DNA of 64,000 nucleotides from Myxococcota bacterium (GCA_028277885.1 JANQFK010000067.1:1-64000), one strand, 5' to 3'; positions 17,019 to 26,104 are shown, counted from the stretch's first letter. The notes: generated by a model from the letters alone, not told the origin. Translations and numbers: made by a program.

Positions 17019-18061
17019 CTGCGATCCCGCTTCGCGGAATCTTTCGCGTCGTCGGCTGACCCTCTCCCCTCGGACAGGAAGCAGCGGCTGGCCCCGTGGG
17101 CCACGGGGTAGAGCGCCGGCGCCTCGCGCGGGCAGCGCTCGAAGGCCTCGGCACACCGCGTGTGGAAGCGGCAGCCCGGCGGCGGGTTGGCGGGGGAGGG
17201 CACGTCGCCCAGCACCTGGGGTGCGGCGCTGCGGCGCTCCGGGTCCACCGAGGGGATCGCGGCGAGCAGGCCCCGGGTGTAGGGATGGGCGGGCTCGCGG
17301 AAGAGCTGCTCGGTCTCGCCCGTCTCCACGATCTGGCCCACGTACATGACCGCCACGGAGTCGGCCAGGTAGCGCACCACGCCGAGGTCGTGGGTGATGA
17401 ACAGGTAGGTGAGCCCCAGCTCGTCCTGGAGGTCGCGCAGCAGGTTCAGGATCTGGGCCTGGATCGAGACGTCGAGGGCCGAGATCGCCTCGTCGCAGAT
17501 CACCAGGCGGGGCTCCACGGCCAGGGCCCGGGCGATGCCGATGCGCTGGCGCTGGCCGCCGGAGAACTCGTGCGGATAGCGCCACATCTGGTCCGGGTCG
17601 AGCTGCACCCGGGAGAGCATCGCCGCCACCCGCTCGGTGCGCTCCGCCGAGCTGGCGCCGATCCCGAAGGAGCGCATGCCCTCGGCCACGATGTCGCGCA
17701 CGCGCATGCGCGGGTCGAGGGACGCCATGGGGTCCTGGAACACGACCTGGAGCTTGCGGCGGTAGGGCTGGAGGGCGCCCGGGTCGAGGCCGAGCAGGTC
17801 CACGCCCTCGAACCAGACGTGACCGGCCTGGGGCTCGACGAGACGCAGGATCGAGCGGCCCACGGTGGTCTTGCCGCAGCCCGACTCGCCCACCAGGGCG
17901 AGGGTGCGGCCCGCCGGGATCTCGAGGTCCACGTCGTCCACGGCGCGGACGTGCCCGACGGTGCGGCGCAGCACGCCGGCTTTGATGGGGAACCAGGTGC
18001 GCAGCCCCTCGACGCGCAGCAGGGGCTGCGCCGTCGGGGGGGCCTCGGGCTGCGCGCTCAT
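17015..18061 (-). CDS. oppF: Oligopeptide ABC importer ATPase (OppF type)
   Basis: Second ATPase of the peptide importer, 348 residues, starting at ATG 18061 (ATGA overlap with oppD). It has [14 protein letters not shown] Walker A (about 52), VVFQDPMASLDPRM Q-loop, EFSGGQRQRIGIARAL signature, LVICDEAISALDVSIQ Walker B and FITHDLGVV. The C-terminal extension with four Cys (GCRFHTRC, FERC, ASRC) is the oligopeptide-binding/Fe-S region typical of OppD/OppF. Walker B reads DEAISALD, a known variant. It is the last gene of the importer operon and converges on the lipoprotein gene. Confidence 0.93.
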   Translation of the reverse strand: MSAQPEAPPTAQPLLRVEGLRTWFPIKAGVLRRTVGHVRAVDDVDLEIPAGRTLALVGESGCGKTTVGRSILRLVEPQAGHVWFEGVDLLGLDPGALQPYRRKLQVVFQDPMASLDPRMRVRDIVAEGMRSFGIGASSAERTERVAAMLSRVQLDPDQMWRYPHEFSGGQRQRIGIARALAVEPRLVICDEAISALDVSIQAQILNLLRDLQDELGLTYLFITHDLGVVRYLADSVAVMYVGQIVETGETEQLFREPAHPYTRGLLAAIPSVDPERRSAAPQVLGDVPSPANPPPGCRFHTRCAEAFERCPREAPALYPVAHGASRCFLSEGRGSADDAKDSAKRDRS

Positions 18062-19035
18062 CCCGCGGTCTCCCGGGCCACCGCGTGGCAGTGGGCGGAG
18101 TGGGTCGCGCTCAACGCGGTGGCGTCGGGCACGAAGCCCTCGCAGGGCTCGAAGCTGCGCGGGCAGCGCGTCGAGAAGCGGCAGCCCTTGGGCCACTCCG
18201 AGGGCGGCGGCACCACGCCGGCGATCTCGGTGAGCCGCTCGCCGCGGGCCGCCAGGGCGGGCATCGAGCGCAGCAGGCCCTGGGAGTAGGGGTGCCGGGC
18301 GTCGCCGAGCACCTCGCGGCGCGTGCCGCGCTCGATGATGCGCCCCGCGTACATCACCGCCACCCGGTCGGCCAGCTCGTTCACGATGCCGAGGTCGTGG
18401 GTGATGAGCAGGATCGCCATCCCCATCTCGCTCTGGAGCTGGCGCAGCAGGGCCAGGATCTGGGCCTGGATGGTGACGTCGAGGGCGGTGGTGGGCTCGT
18501 CGGCGATCAGCAGGCGGGGCCGCGTGGCCAGCGCCATGGCGATCATCACGCGCTGCTTGAGGCCGCCCGAGAGCTGGTGGGGGTAGGCGTCGAGGCGCTG
18601 GTCCGGGTCCGGGATGCCGACGCGCTGGAACAGCTCGAGGGTGCGCTCCCGGGCCGCCTCCACGGGCACCCGCTCGTGCAGGCGGATCGCCTCCACCACC
18701 TGGTCGCCCACCCGCGCCACCGGGTTCAGGCTGGTCATGGGCTCCTGGAAGATCATGGAGATCTCGTGGCCCCGGACCTGGCGCATCTCGAGCACCGGGA
18801 GCGCGCGCAGGTCGCGCCCGCCGAGGAGGATCTCGCCGGACTCGACGCGGCCGGGTCGCGGCACCAGGCGCAGGGCCGAGAGCGCCGTCATGGACTTGCC
18901 GCAGCCCGACTCGCCCACCAGGGCCACCACCTCGCCGGCGTCGACGCGGAGGTCGAGGGCGTCCACCACGGGGATGCGGCCCGACTCGCCGGGGAAGGTG
19001 GTGGTGAGGCCGCGCAGCTCGAGCAGCGCGCTCAC
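18058..19035 (-). CDS. oppD: Oligopeptide ABC importer ATPase (OppD type)
   Basis: First ATPase of the importer, 325 residues from GTG 19035. It has [15 protein letters not shown] Walker A (about 38), [18 protein letters not shown]-loop, [16 protein letters not shown] signature, [16 protein letters not shown] Walker B and LITHDLGIV. The C-terminal Cys-containing tail ([17 protein letters not shown]) is as in OppD/DppD. It overlaps oppC by four bases at the start and oppF by four at the end. Together the two ATPases power uptake through OppB and OppC. Confidence 0.94.
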   Translation of the reverse strand: MSALLELRGLTTTFPGESGRIPVVDALDLRVDAGEVVALVGESGCGKSMTALSALRLVPRPGRVESGEILLGGRDLRALPVLEMRQVRGHEISMIFQEPMTSLNPVARVGDQVVEAIRLHERVPVEAARERTLELFQRVGIPDPDQRLDAYPHQLSGGLKQRVMIAMALATRPRLLIADEPTTALDVTIQAQILALLRQLQSEMGMAILLITHDLGIVNELADRVAVMYAGRIIERGTRREVLGDARHPYSQGLLRSMPALAARGERLTEIAGVVPPPSEWPKGCRFSTRCPRSFEPCEGFVPDATALSATHSAHCHAVARETAG

Positions 19036-20054
19036 AGCTCCTCCCGCACGGTGCGCGGGTCGAGCACGTCGCGCAGGGCGTCGCCCACGAAGTTCACGGC
19101 GAGCAGCAGCCCGAACAGCGCCAGGCCCGCGGCGCCCAGGTTCCACCAGATCACCGGGTCCCGGGAGAGCTCGTCCCGGGCGCGGTCGATCATCTGCCCC
19201 CAGCTGCCGTCCACGCCGATGCCCAGCCAGGAGAGGATCGCCTCGGAGAGCACGAGCCCCGAGAACATCAGCACGAAGGTGATGATCACGAGGTGGGCGA
19301 GGTTCGGCAGGATGTGGCGGAACAGGATGCGCACCTCGGACACGCCGAGCGCCCGGGCGGCCTGCACGTAGTCGAGCTCCCGGAGCTTGAGGGTCTCGCC
19401 CCGGGAGATGCGGCAGAAGCCCACCCAGCTCGTCACCCCGAGGGCGAAGCAGACCGAGAGCGTGCTCTTGCCGAAGGCGAGGATGAGCGCGATCAGCAGC
19501 AGCAGGCCCGGCATGGAGGCGAGGGTCGACATCAGGAAGAACACCACGTCGTCGATGCGCCCGCCGAAGTAGCCCGCCGAGACGCCGAACAGCAGCGCCA
19601 GGGGGATGGCGATCAGGCTGGTGATGCCGCCGATCAGCAGCGCGACCCGGGCTCCCTTGAGGGTGAGGTACAGGACGTCCCGGCCCAGGATGTCGGTGCC
19701 GAACACGTGACTGCCCGGGTGGCGGAGCGCCGCGCCGCCGTAGAACTCGGCGTCGGCCAGGGGGGCGGAGTAGCTGCGCTCGCGGGTGCCCTCGAAGAGG
19801 CGGTCGATGACGCTCTGGGCCTCGTGGGCCGCCACCGCATCCTCGCCGGCCTCGAAGCCGCCCACCCAGGAGACCGAGTCGAGGAGCGCCACGGCCACGT
19901 AGAGCACCACCACCGCCACCGCGACGGGCCGGCGCCGCCAGAGCTCGGCGAAGGCGCTCGACCACAGCCGGTTGCGCCGCACGAAGGCGGCGAGGGCCAA
20001 GGCTCCCGCGATCAGCAGCACGACCACCACGTTGGACAGGACCCAGGTCTCCAT
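19032..20054 (-). CDS. oppC: Oligopeptide ABC importer permease (OppC type)
   Basis: A 340-residue inner-membrane permease. It has two N-terminal hydrophobic segments (about 8-27 and 45-65), then a periplasmic stretch containing the family block HVFGTDILGRDVLY (about 120), followed by five membrane helices and the ATPase-contact EAA loop (AARALGVSEVRILFRHILPN). The extra N-terminal helix and about 50-residue insert make it longer than the usual 300. ATG 20054 follows the oppB stop by two bases. Confidence 0.92.
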   Translation of the reverse strand: METWVLSNVVVVLLIAGALALAAFVRRNRLWSSAFAELWRRRPVAVAVVVLYVAVALLDSVSWVGGFEAGEDAVAAHEAQSVIDRLFEGTRERSYSAPLADAEFYGGAALRHPGSHVFGTDILGRDVLYLTLKGARVALLIGGITSLIAIPLALLFGVSAGYFGGRIDDVVFFLMSTLASMPGLLLLIALILAFGKSTLSVCFALGVTSWVGFCRISRGETLKLRELDYVQAARALGVSEVRILFRHILPNLAHLVIITFVLMFSGLVLSEAILSWLGIGVDGSWGQMIDRARDELSRDPVIWWNLGAAGLALFGLLLAVNFVGDALRDVLDPRTVREEL

Positions 20055-20056
20055 GC

Positions 20057-21019
20057 CTATTCGAGCCTCACGCGGGGGTCCACCAGGGAGTAGCTCACGT
20101 CGGTCGCGATCTGGCCCAGGATGAAGAGCAGCGAGCCGATGTAGACCATGGTGCGCAGGGTGGAGAAGTCGTTGCCGTTGATGGCGTCCACGGTGAGGGA
20201 GCCGAGCCCGGGGATGCCGAAGAAGGACTCGAGCAGCAGCGAGCCCGTGAACAGGAACGGGATCGCGAGGACCACCCGGGTGAGGATCGGGATCATGGCG
20301 TTCTGGAGCACGTGGCGCGCCATGATGCGGAGCTCGCCCGCCCCCTTGGCGCGCGCCGTCCGCACGTAGTCGCGGTGGGACTCCTCCACGAAGACCGTCC
20401 GGTAGAAGCGCACCTCGCTGCCCAGCCCCTGGGCGATCCCCACCAGCACCGGCAGCCACAGGAAGCGCGCCACCACGCTCGGCTCCGGGTCGAAGCCCGA
20501 GATCGGGAACCAGCGCAGCAGCTTCGCGATCAGGTACTGGGCCCCGATGATGTAGAGCAGGATCGAGACGCTCATGGCCAGCACGCACAGGAACACGCCC
20601 ATGGTGTCGATGTAGGTGTCCCGGAAGAACGCCACGAACAGCGAGAACACGATGCCGAGGATCACGCCCATGACGAACATCGGCACGGTGAGGGCGAGGC
20701 TCGGGCCGAAGCCCTGGCGCAGGCGGTCGGAGATCCGCACGTCGTCGGCGTCGCTGCGGCCGAAGTCGAAGGTCAGCATGCTCCGGAAGTGCTCGAAGAG
20801 CATGTTGTCCCGCACGTCCTGCCAGGGCCAGAGCGGCTTGTCGTAGCCGTGGTTCGCCTTCCACTGCTCGAGGACCTCGGGCAGCGCCTTCTCGCCCAGG
20901 GCGCGCCGCGCGATGTCGTCGGGGTCGACCACGGCGAAGAACAGCACGAACAGGAACAGCAGCACCCCCAGCACCACGACGACGCCGTGGGCGAGGCGGC
21001 GGAGCACGTAGGCGAGCAC
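20057..21019 (-). CDS. oppB: Oligopeptide ABC importer permease (OppB type)
   Basis: A 320-residue permease with an N-terminal helix (about 8-30), a periplasmic loop of about 90 residues (DPDDIARRALGEKALPEVLEQW onward), then five membrane segments and the EAA loop ending TARAKGAGELRIMARHVLQNAMIP (about 235). It closes with FFGIPGLGSLTVDAINGNDF, typical of OppB/DppB. GTG 21019 shares one base with the oppA stop. OppB and OppC form the channel for peptides delivered by the binding protein. Confidence 0.92.
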   Translation of the reverse strand: MLAYVLRRLAHGVVVVLGVLLFLFVLFFAVVDPDDIARRALGEKALPEVLEQWKANHGYDKPLWPWQDVRDNMLFEHFRSMLTFDFGRSDADDVRISDRLRQGFGPSLALTVPMFVMGVILGIVFSLFVAFFRDTYIDTMGVFLCVLAMSVSILLYIIGAQYLIAKLLRWFPISGFDPEPSVVARFLWLPVLVGIAQGLGSEVRFYRTVFVEESHRDYVRTARAKGAGELRIMARHVLQNAMIPILTRVVLAIPFLFTGSLLLESFFGIPGLGSLTVDAINGNDFSTLRTMVYIGSLLFILGQIATDVSYSLVDPRVRLE

Positions 21020-23073
21020 TACTGGCGCTCCCGGAAGAAGGTCACGAAGCCCGGGATCGCGATCAGGACGCCCGTGCCGAGGAGCGCGTAGGCGGGCCAG
21101 CGCACCGGCCGGTTCCAGGCCGTTCGCAGCTCGGCGCGGCGCTCGGCGTCGAGGTCGCGGTACTTGACCATGGGGAACGACATCCCGAAGGGCTTCACGT
21201 TGCGCAGCCAGCCGTGGAACAGCGCGTAGTCCTCCCGGTGGAAGAGCTCGATCCAGGGACGCTCGCGCTCGAGGATCGTGCGCATCTCCCGGATCAGCGC
21301 GATCCGTCGCTCGTCGTTCGGGCGGGTCTTCATGGCGCGGTAGAGCCGGTCGAAGCGGCGGTCGGAGAAGTTGGCCGTGTTGGGCCCGCCGCTCTTCGAG
21401 CGCGCCATCTCGGACCAGAGCAGGAAGTAGAAGTTCTCCGGGTCCGGGTAGTCGGCTACCCAGCCCCACTGGAAGATCTGGTAGGCGCCGTTCTCGACCT
21501 TCTGCTGGAACTGGTTGTAGGTGGTGGCCTCGATGCTCACGTCGAGGCCGAGCTCGCGCCACGCGTTCACGAAGAACTCGATGGTGGTGCGGCCCCGGGC
21601 GCTGGTGTCGGCGGTGTCGAAGGTGAGCCGCAGGGGCCGGCCCGTGGCGGGATCGACGCCGCCGGGGTAGCCCGCCTCGGCGAGCAGCTCCCGCGCGCGC
21701 TCGGGATCCACGCGGCGGTAGGGGTTGGCGTAGTCCGCCTCGTAGCCGTAGAGCCCCGGCGGCAGCGGGGTCTGGGCCGGGACGCCGCGGCCGTTGATGA
21801 ACAGCCGGGTCCACTCCTCCACGTCCACCATCAGGCTCATGGCCTGGCGGAGCTTGCGGCTGCGCTCGCCCGCCGCCGTCCCCACCACGGGGTCGTCCAT
21901 GTTGAAGCCCAGGTAGAAGACGCTCGGGTTCACGGACTTCTCGAGCCGCATGCCGAGCTCCGCCATCTCCGGCGAGAGCCGGTCCTCGCGAACCACGGTG
22001 TCGAAGCTCTCCTGGATGATGCCCGCGCTGTCGTAGTAGCCCTGGAGGAACTTGTTGAAGGTCGGGATCGGCTCCTTCTCGCGCCGGAACTCGACGCGCT
22101 CGATGAAGGGCAGGGCCCGGCCCACGTACTCCGGGTCGAGCAGCCCCGCCTCGGCGTCGCCGGGCTCGCCCTCGCTCGGGTACACCGCCCCCGGCGCCTG
22201 CCACTCGGGGTGCAGGGCGCCGTACCAGTTCGGGTTGCGCTCGAGCACCATCCGGAACTGCTTGTCGTAGAGGGCCAGCCGGTAGGGGCCGGTGCCCACC
22301 GGGTGGTCGGCGAAGCGCGGCCGGCCCTCGTCGCCGTCGTAGTAGGCCACCGCCTCCCAGGGGACGGGCGCGGTGAAGGGCATCGCGAACCAGAACAGGA
22401 TCTGGGGGTACGGGGCGCGCAGCACCACCTCGAGCTCGAGCTCGCCGCGGACGCGCACGCCCTCGAGCCCGCCGACCTCGGCGTACTGCTCGTGGGGCGG
22501 TCGCTCCCCGAACTCCGGGTCCGCCTCGCGCCGGGCCGCCAGGGCCTTCGCGAACTCGCGGAAGCCGGCCAGGTTGGAGAAGGGCTCGGTGACCGGGCTG
22601 TTCACCGCGGGGTCGGCGATGCGCATCAGCTCGAAGGCGACGTCCGCGGCCACCACCGTGCGCGTGGTGCGGCCTTCGCCACCGAGGGCGAAGCACGGGT
22701 CCTCCTGGTAGAGCAGCTCCGGTCGCAGGCGGAACCCGTAGGCGACGCCGCCGCCGGGCAGCGGCCGCGGCTCCGGGACGGCCTCGGCGAGGGACGGGAT
22801 CAGCTCGTAGGGCCGCTTCAGGTAGTGGTACTCGAGCAGCGTGTCGTAGACGTTGCCCGTGATCTGGTGGGACGCGGTCGTGTAGGCGACCGCCGGGTCG
22901 AGGGTGCGCGGCGCCTCGCGGAAGACGGTGTAGAGCACCTTCCGCTCGGCGTCGGCGTCCGGGTACGGGTTGTTGGTGCACGCGCCGAGCGCGCCGCCCG
23001 ACGCCAGTCCCAGGAGCAGGCTCCCGAGGACCCGGAACCCGTGGAGCGCGGCTCGAACCGGCGCTCGTGCCAT
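21019..23073 (-). CDS. oppA: Oligopeptide-binding lipoprotein (OppA/DppA family) with C-terminal membrane segment
   Basis: Extracytoplasmic solute-binding protein of family 5, 684 residues, longer than the usual 530-600. The signal peptide ends in LGAC (lipid-anchored Cys near residue 31). Family blocks include LDPAVAYTTASHQITGNVYDTL (about 60), VGTGPYRL (about 295), NPNWYG, and FQWGWVADYPDPENF (about 560). A hydrophobic helix near the C-terminus (about 658-678, YALLGTGVLIAIPGFVTFF) adds a second membrane anchor, which is unusual for this family. First gene of the operon; a TATGCT hexamer (23102-23097 on this strand) lies 23 bases before ATG 23073. Confidence 0.9.
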   Translation of the reverse strand: MARAPVRAALHGFRVLGSLLLGLASGGALGACTNNPYPDADAERKVLYTVFREAPRTLDPAVAYTTASHQITGNVYDTLLEYHYLKRPYELIPSLAEAVPEPRPLPGGGVAYGFRLRPELLYQEDPCFALGGEGRTTRTVVAADVAFELMRIADPAVNSPVTEPFSNLAGFREFAKALAARREADPEFGERPPHEQYAEVGGLEGVRVRGELELEVVLRAPYPQILFWFAMPFTAPVPWEAVAYYDGDEGRPRFADHPVGTGPYRLALYDKQFRMVLERNPNWYGALHPEWQAPGAVYPSEGEPGDAEAGLLDPEYVGRALPFIERVEFRREKEPIPTFNKFLQGYYDSAGIIQESFDTVVREDRLSPEMAELGMRLEKSVNPSVFYLGFNMDDPVVGTAAGERSRKLRQAMSLMVDVEEWTRLFINGRGVPAQTPLPPGLYGYEADYANPYRRVDPERARELLAEAGYPGGVDPATGRPLRLTFDTADTSARGRTTIEFFVNAWRELGLDVSIEATTYNQFQQKVENGAYQIFQWGWVADYPDPENFYFLLWSEMARSKSGGPNTANFSDRRFDRLYRAMKTRPNDERRIALIREMRTILERERPWIELFHREDYALFHGWLRNVKPFGMSFPMVKYRDLDAERRAELRTAWNRPVRWPAYALLGTGVLIAIPGFVTFFRERQ

Positions 23074-23127
23074 CCAGCAAACCCCCCAGGCCGCGGAGCA
23101 TACCCGCCGCGTCGGCCGGGGCGAGGC

Positions 23128-23141
23128 TTCCCCGCGGGGAA
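23128..23141. promoter_or_regulatory. Palindrome between oppA and the MshEN gene
   Basis: TTCCCCGCGGGGAA is a perfect 14-bp palindrome lying between the two divergent genes (starts at 23073 and 23238). Its position suits an operator for either gene, but no regulator can be named. The rest of 23074-23237 shows only the TATGCT box and a Shine-Dalgarno (GGAGGG) for the plus-strand gene. Confidence 0.3.
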
Positions 23142-23237
23142 TCCACGCGTTCCGGGTGGGCAATCGGCACACAAGTGGAAGCCCCGAAGCGCCGATGGAT
23201 CCGGGGGCCACCGGCGGCGGCCACTGCGGAGGGAACG

Positions 23238-24914
23238 GTGCAAGAGAAGCTCAAGATCGGTGAGATCCTGGTCCGGACCGGACTCATCGCCGAGAGCCAG
23301 CTGCGCGCCGCGCTGGGCGAGCAGGCGCGCTGGGGCGGGCGCGTCGGCGTCACTCTGGTGAAGATGGGCTTCCTCGGCGAGGAAGACCTCGTCCGCGCCC
23401 TCGGCAGCCACTTCGGCATCCCCGTGGTCCGCCTCGCGGGCAAGCGCATCGCGCCCGAGGTGGTGTCGCTGCTGCCCGGCGAGTTCGCCGAGAAGCACGG
23501 CTGCCTGCCGCTCTTCATGCACTGGGAGAACGGCATGGAGGTGCTCTACCTCGGCATGGAGGATCCGAGCGACCTCGCCGTGCTCGACGACGTGGCCTTC
23601 CGCACGGGCCTGCGCGTGCGCCCGGTGCTCGTGGGGCCGGTGCAGATCCACGACGCCATCGCGGAGTTCTACGGCGGCGGCGACGACCCGTCGGCCGCCT
23701 CCACCCTGGCCGCGGCGCCGGCCGCGGAGGCGATCACGGGCTCGGCGCCCGTCGACACCGTGGACCCGGTGCGCCCGGACGACACGCCCCCGCTCCCCGT
23801 GGCCCCTTCGATTCCCGCGCCGGGCTCCGCCCCGGCGCCCCTCGCGGACCTCGACGACCCCGACGAGGCCACCCAGGCCCTGTCGCCGAGCGCGGCCGCC
23901 GAGGATGCGCTGTTCGAGACGCCCGCGAGCGACGTCCCCTACGAGCAGACCTTCGAGCCGGAGAGCGCCTCGGGGCTCCCGGAGATCGATCTCGACGAGA
24001 TCGCGGAGCCCGCCGACCCCGCCGACCCGGATGCCCTCGCCGAGGCCGAGTCCCTGGCGGCCTCCCTCGACGCCATCGACGAGCTGGCGGGCGACGAGCC
24101 CGCCCTCGAGGTGGTGCCGCCCTGCGTCGACGTGCCGCCGCCCAACGAGGCGGTGACCCAGCGGCGCCAGGATCCGCCCGAGCTCGCACCGACGCCCGGG
24201 CCGGCCCCCGCAGCCCCGGCCCCGGCCCCGGCGCCCACGCCGGCAGCGGCTCCCGTGGCGGAGCCGGCCGCGGCGCCCGCGGTCGAGCCCGTCGTGCCCG
24301 CTGAACTCGCTGCACCCGCCGTACCCGCCGCTCCGCCCACGGCGCCCGCCGCCCCGGCCGCTCCGCCGGCTGTCGCGACGGCGCCCGAGCCGCCGGCCCC
24401 GGCCGCCGCGTTGCCCGATCCGGGTGCCGGCCTGCCGCCGCTCGGCGCCGAGCACCTCTCGGTGCCCGAGGCGCCGGCGCCCGCCGACCCGCCGCCGCCG
24501 CCGGCCGCGCCCGAGACACCCGCCGCGGATCCCCTCGCGGCGACGCCCCTCGCGACGCCGGCCGCCCCGCTGGATCCTCCGGCCTCCGAGGCTCCCACTC
24601 CGCTGACCCCGCAAGCCCCGCTGACCCCGCCCGCTCCCGCCGCGGAGCCGCCGCTGGTCGCGGTGGAGCCGGCGCCCGTCGCCCGGGAGGAGCCGGCGGC
24701 GCCGAGCCCCGACGCGGTGGTGGGCGCCTCGGACCTGCGCAACGAGCCCGCCCCGGGCGATCGCCGCGAGAGCGGCGAGGACCGGCCCCAGGTGGCGACC
24801 CGGGACATCCTTCGCGCCGTCACCCAGCTCCTGATCGACAACGGCATCTTCAGCCGCGAGGAGCTCGTCCGCCAGGTCAAGGCCGTGCGGACGGACCGCC
24901 GCTCCCACGACTGA
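23238..24914 (+). CDS. MshEN-domain protein with long Pro/Ala-rich region
   Basis: A 558-residue soluble protein starting at GTG 23238 (GGAGGG 5-10 bases upstream). Residues 1-150 form an MshEN domain, the N-terminal domain of GspE/PilB-type ATPases that binds cyclic di-GMP in MshE: KIGEILVRTGLIAESQLRAAL, VGVTLVKMGFLGEEDLVRAL, then FGIPVVRL and a second half with VLYLGMEDPSDLAVLDDV. No ATPase domain follows. Instead residues about 155-520 are Pro/Ala/Asp/Glu-rich and surely disordered, and a short helical tail remains (about 527-550, DILRAVTQLLIDNGIFSREELV), which itself resembles an MshEN helix pair. Function unknown; a cyclic di-GMP scaffold or receptor is a guess. Confidence 0.8.
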   Translation: MQEKLKIGEILVRTGLIAESQLRAALGEQARWGGRVGVTLVKMGFLGEEDLVRALGSHFGIPVVRLAGKRIAPEVVSLLPGEFAEKHGCLPLFMHWENGMEVLYLGMEDPSDLAVLDDVAFRTGLRVRPVLVGPVQIHDAIAEFYGGGDDPSAASTLAAAPAAEAITGSAPVDTVDPVRPDDTPPLPVAPSIPAPGSAPAPLADLDDPDEATQALSPSAAAEDALFETPASDVPYEQTFEPESASGLPEIDLDEIAEPADPADPDALAEAESLAASLDAIDELAGDEPALEVVPPCVDVPPPNEAVTQRRQDPPELAPTPGPAPAAPAPAPAPTPAAAPVAEPAAAPAVEPVVPAELAAPAVPAAPPTAPAAPAAPPAVATAPEPPAPAAALPDPGAGLPPLGAEHLSVPEAPAPADPPPPPAAPETPAADPLAATPLATPAAPLDPPASEAPTPLTPQAPLTPPAPAAEPPLVAVEPAPVAREEPAAPSPDAVVGASDLRNEPAPGDRRESGEDRPQVATRDILRAVTQLLIDNGIFSREELVRQVKAVRTDRRSHD

Positions 24915-24924
24915 GCCCGCCTCC

Positions 24925-24943
24925 GGGCCTTCCCGGGAAGCCC
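24925..24943 (+). terminator. Hairpin after the MshEN gene
   Basis: An inverted repeat centred on TTCCCGGGAA with flanking GGGC/GCCC (one bulged C) begins 11 bases after the stop; no strong T tract follows. The remaining bases up to 25010 show no gene. Confidence 0.3.
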
Positions 24944-25010
24944 GTTCCACGACCCCCTCCGCGGCCCGGCGCCGAGCCGCGTCCGAGGGCGGAGCACCCC
25001 GCCGGCCGAC

Positions 25011-25039
25011 TTGACACCGGTCCCGCCCGGGGCAACCCT
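25011..25039 (+). promoter_or_regulatory. Promoter of the 25076 gene
   Basis: A perfect -35 TTGACA (25011-25016) is followed after 17 bases by AACCCT (25034-25039), a weak -10 keeping A2 and T6. The ATG of the next gene is 36 bases downstream. Confidence 0.45.
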
Positions 25040-25075
25040 GCGGCTTCGTCCAATCCGACGAGGCGGGGTGCGGTC

Positions 25076-25387
25076 ATGCGTCTCGAGTACACCTTCGAGC
25101 TCGGTCAGGTCGAGGTCCCTCGCCTCGCCGTCGAGGCCGTCGAGGGCATCGGCAAGGTCTTCACCCTGGCGACGCTCGTGCTCAACGTCCTCGACGCGAA
25201 GCCCCTCGTCGAGCTGGTATTCCACGGCCTGAATCCCGAGGATCCCGGCCGCAAGATCGAGGCCTTCAAGCGGATCGTCGAGGATTCCGACGGCGGGCCC
25301 GCGGTCGTGTACGAGGAGGGCGCCGGCGGCGCCGTGCCGGGCTCCTCCTCCTACTACCAGTGGCTGCGGGTGCGTCGGAAGGCCTGA
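25076..25387 (+). CDS. Small hypothetical protein
   Basis: A 103-residue protein of unknown function. It begins MRLEYTFELGQVEVPRLAVEAVEGIGKVFTLATLVLN, predicted to be helical and partly amphipathic, includes KIEAFKRIVEDSDGGPAVVYEE, and ends with a basic RVRRKA. No signal peptide, membrane helix or catalytic motif stands out. Codon use is like its neighbours, and its own promoter-like TTGACA box upstream supports that it is expressed. The TetR gene starts 18 bases after it, so the two may be cotranscribed. I do not recognise the family. Confidence 0.6.
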   Translation: MRLEYTFELGQVEVPRLAVEAVEGIGKVFTLATLVLNVLDAKPLVELVFHGLNPEDPGRKIEAFKRIVEDSDGGPAVVYEEGAGGAVPGSSSYYQWLRVRRKA

Positions 25388-25405
25388 GACCCCGAGCTTC
25401 CCGCC

Positions 25406-26104
25406 ATGGCCCGCGCTCCCGTCGCTTCCCTGGATTCCTCCGAACCCGAAGCCGCGTCCCGGCCGGACAAGCGCGCGCTCATCCTCGACGCCGCAGTGAA
25501 GGTGTTCGCCGAGAAGGGCTACCACGGCTCGCGGGTCTCGGACATCGCCAGCGAGGCCGGCATCGCCTACGGCCTCGTCTACCACTACTTCAAGAACAAG
25601 GAGGAGATCCTCGCCACCATCTTCGAGGAGCGCTGGACGGGCTTCATCGAGGCGGTGGAGGCCATCGGCGCCTCGTCCACCTCGACCGAGGACAAGCTCG
25701 TCTCCGTCGCGGCCCTGATGCTGAACGCCTACCGTGTGCGGCCCGAGTGGGTGAAGGTGCTGGTGCTGGAGATCCAGCGCTCCTCGCGCTTCGCGGAGCC
25801 GGGGCAGCTGCGGGCGGTGGGGCGGCTCTTCGAGGCACTGGCACGCATCCTGCGCACGGGGCAGGAGCGCGGCGAGCTCCGCGGCGACCTCGACCCCCGC
25901 ATCGCGTGCTACGTGCTGGTCGGTGCCCTCGACATCGTGATCACCAGCCTGGTGCTGGGCGTCACCCGCATCGAGGGCGGCGAGGAGGACGAGCGGGCCT
26001 TCTACCTGGAGGTCGCGAAGACGGTGGTCGAGATCTTCCTGCGCGGCATCGGACAGCCGCCATCCACGACGCAGCCCACGCAGCCCAGGGGGGAGGGAGC
26101 ATGA
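25406..26104 (+). CDS. TetR-family transcriptional regulator
   Basis: A 232-residue repressor-type protein. The N-terminal helix-turn-helix (about 24-70) is clear: RALILDAAVKVFAEKGYHGSRVSDIA, then GIAYGLVYHYFKNKEEIL. The C-terminal ligand domain (about 80-215) resembles the FadR/YsiA type of TetR proteins that respond to fatty acyl-CoAs (ERWTGFIEAVEAI, DPRIACYVLVGALD), but this is only a resemblance. Its stop overlaps the ABC ATPase start (ATGA), so it probably controls that transporter module, perhaps including itself. ATG 25406 is the first start after the upstream gene. Confidence 0.88.
   Translation: MARAPVASLDSSEPEAASRPDKRALILDAAVKVFAEKGYHGSRVSDIASEAGIAYGLVYHYFKNKEEILATIFEERWTGFIEAVEAIGASSTSTEDKLVSVAALMLNAYRVRPEWVKVLVLEIQRSSRFAEPGQLRAVGRLFEALARILRTGQERGELRGDLDPRIACYVLVGALDIVITSLVLGVTRIEGGEEDERAFYLEVAKTVVEIFLRGIGQPPSTTQPTQPRGEGA

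Noticed and set aside
20057-23536. 1159-codon open frame on the minus strand
   Set aside because: Only its last third is oppB; the rest is oppA read in another frame, an effect of the GC-rich codon pattern.
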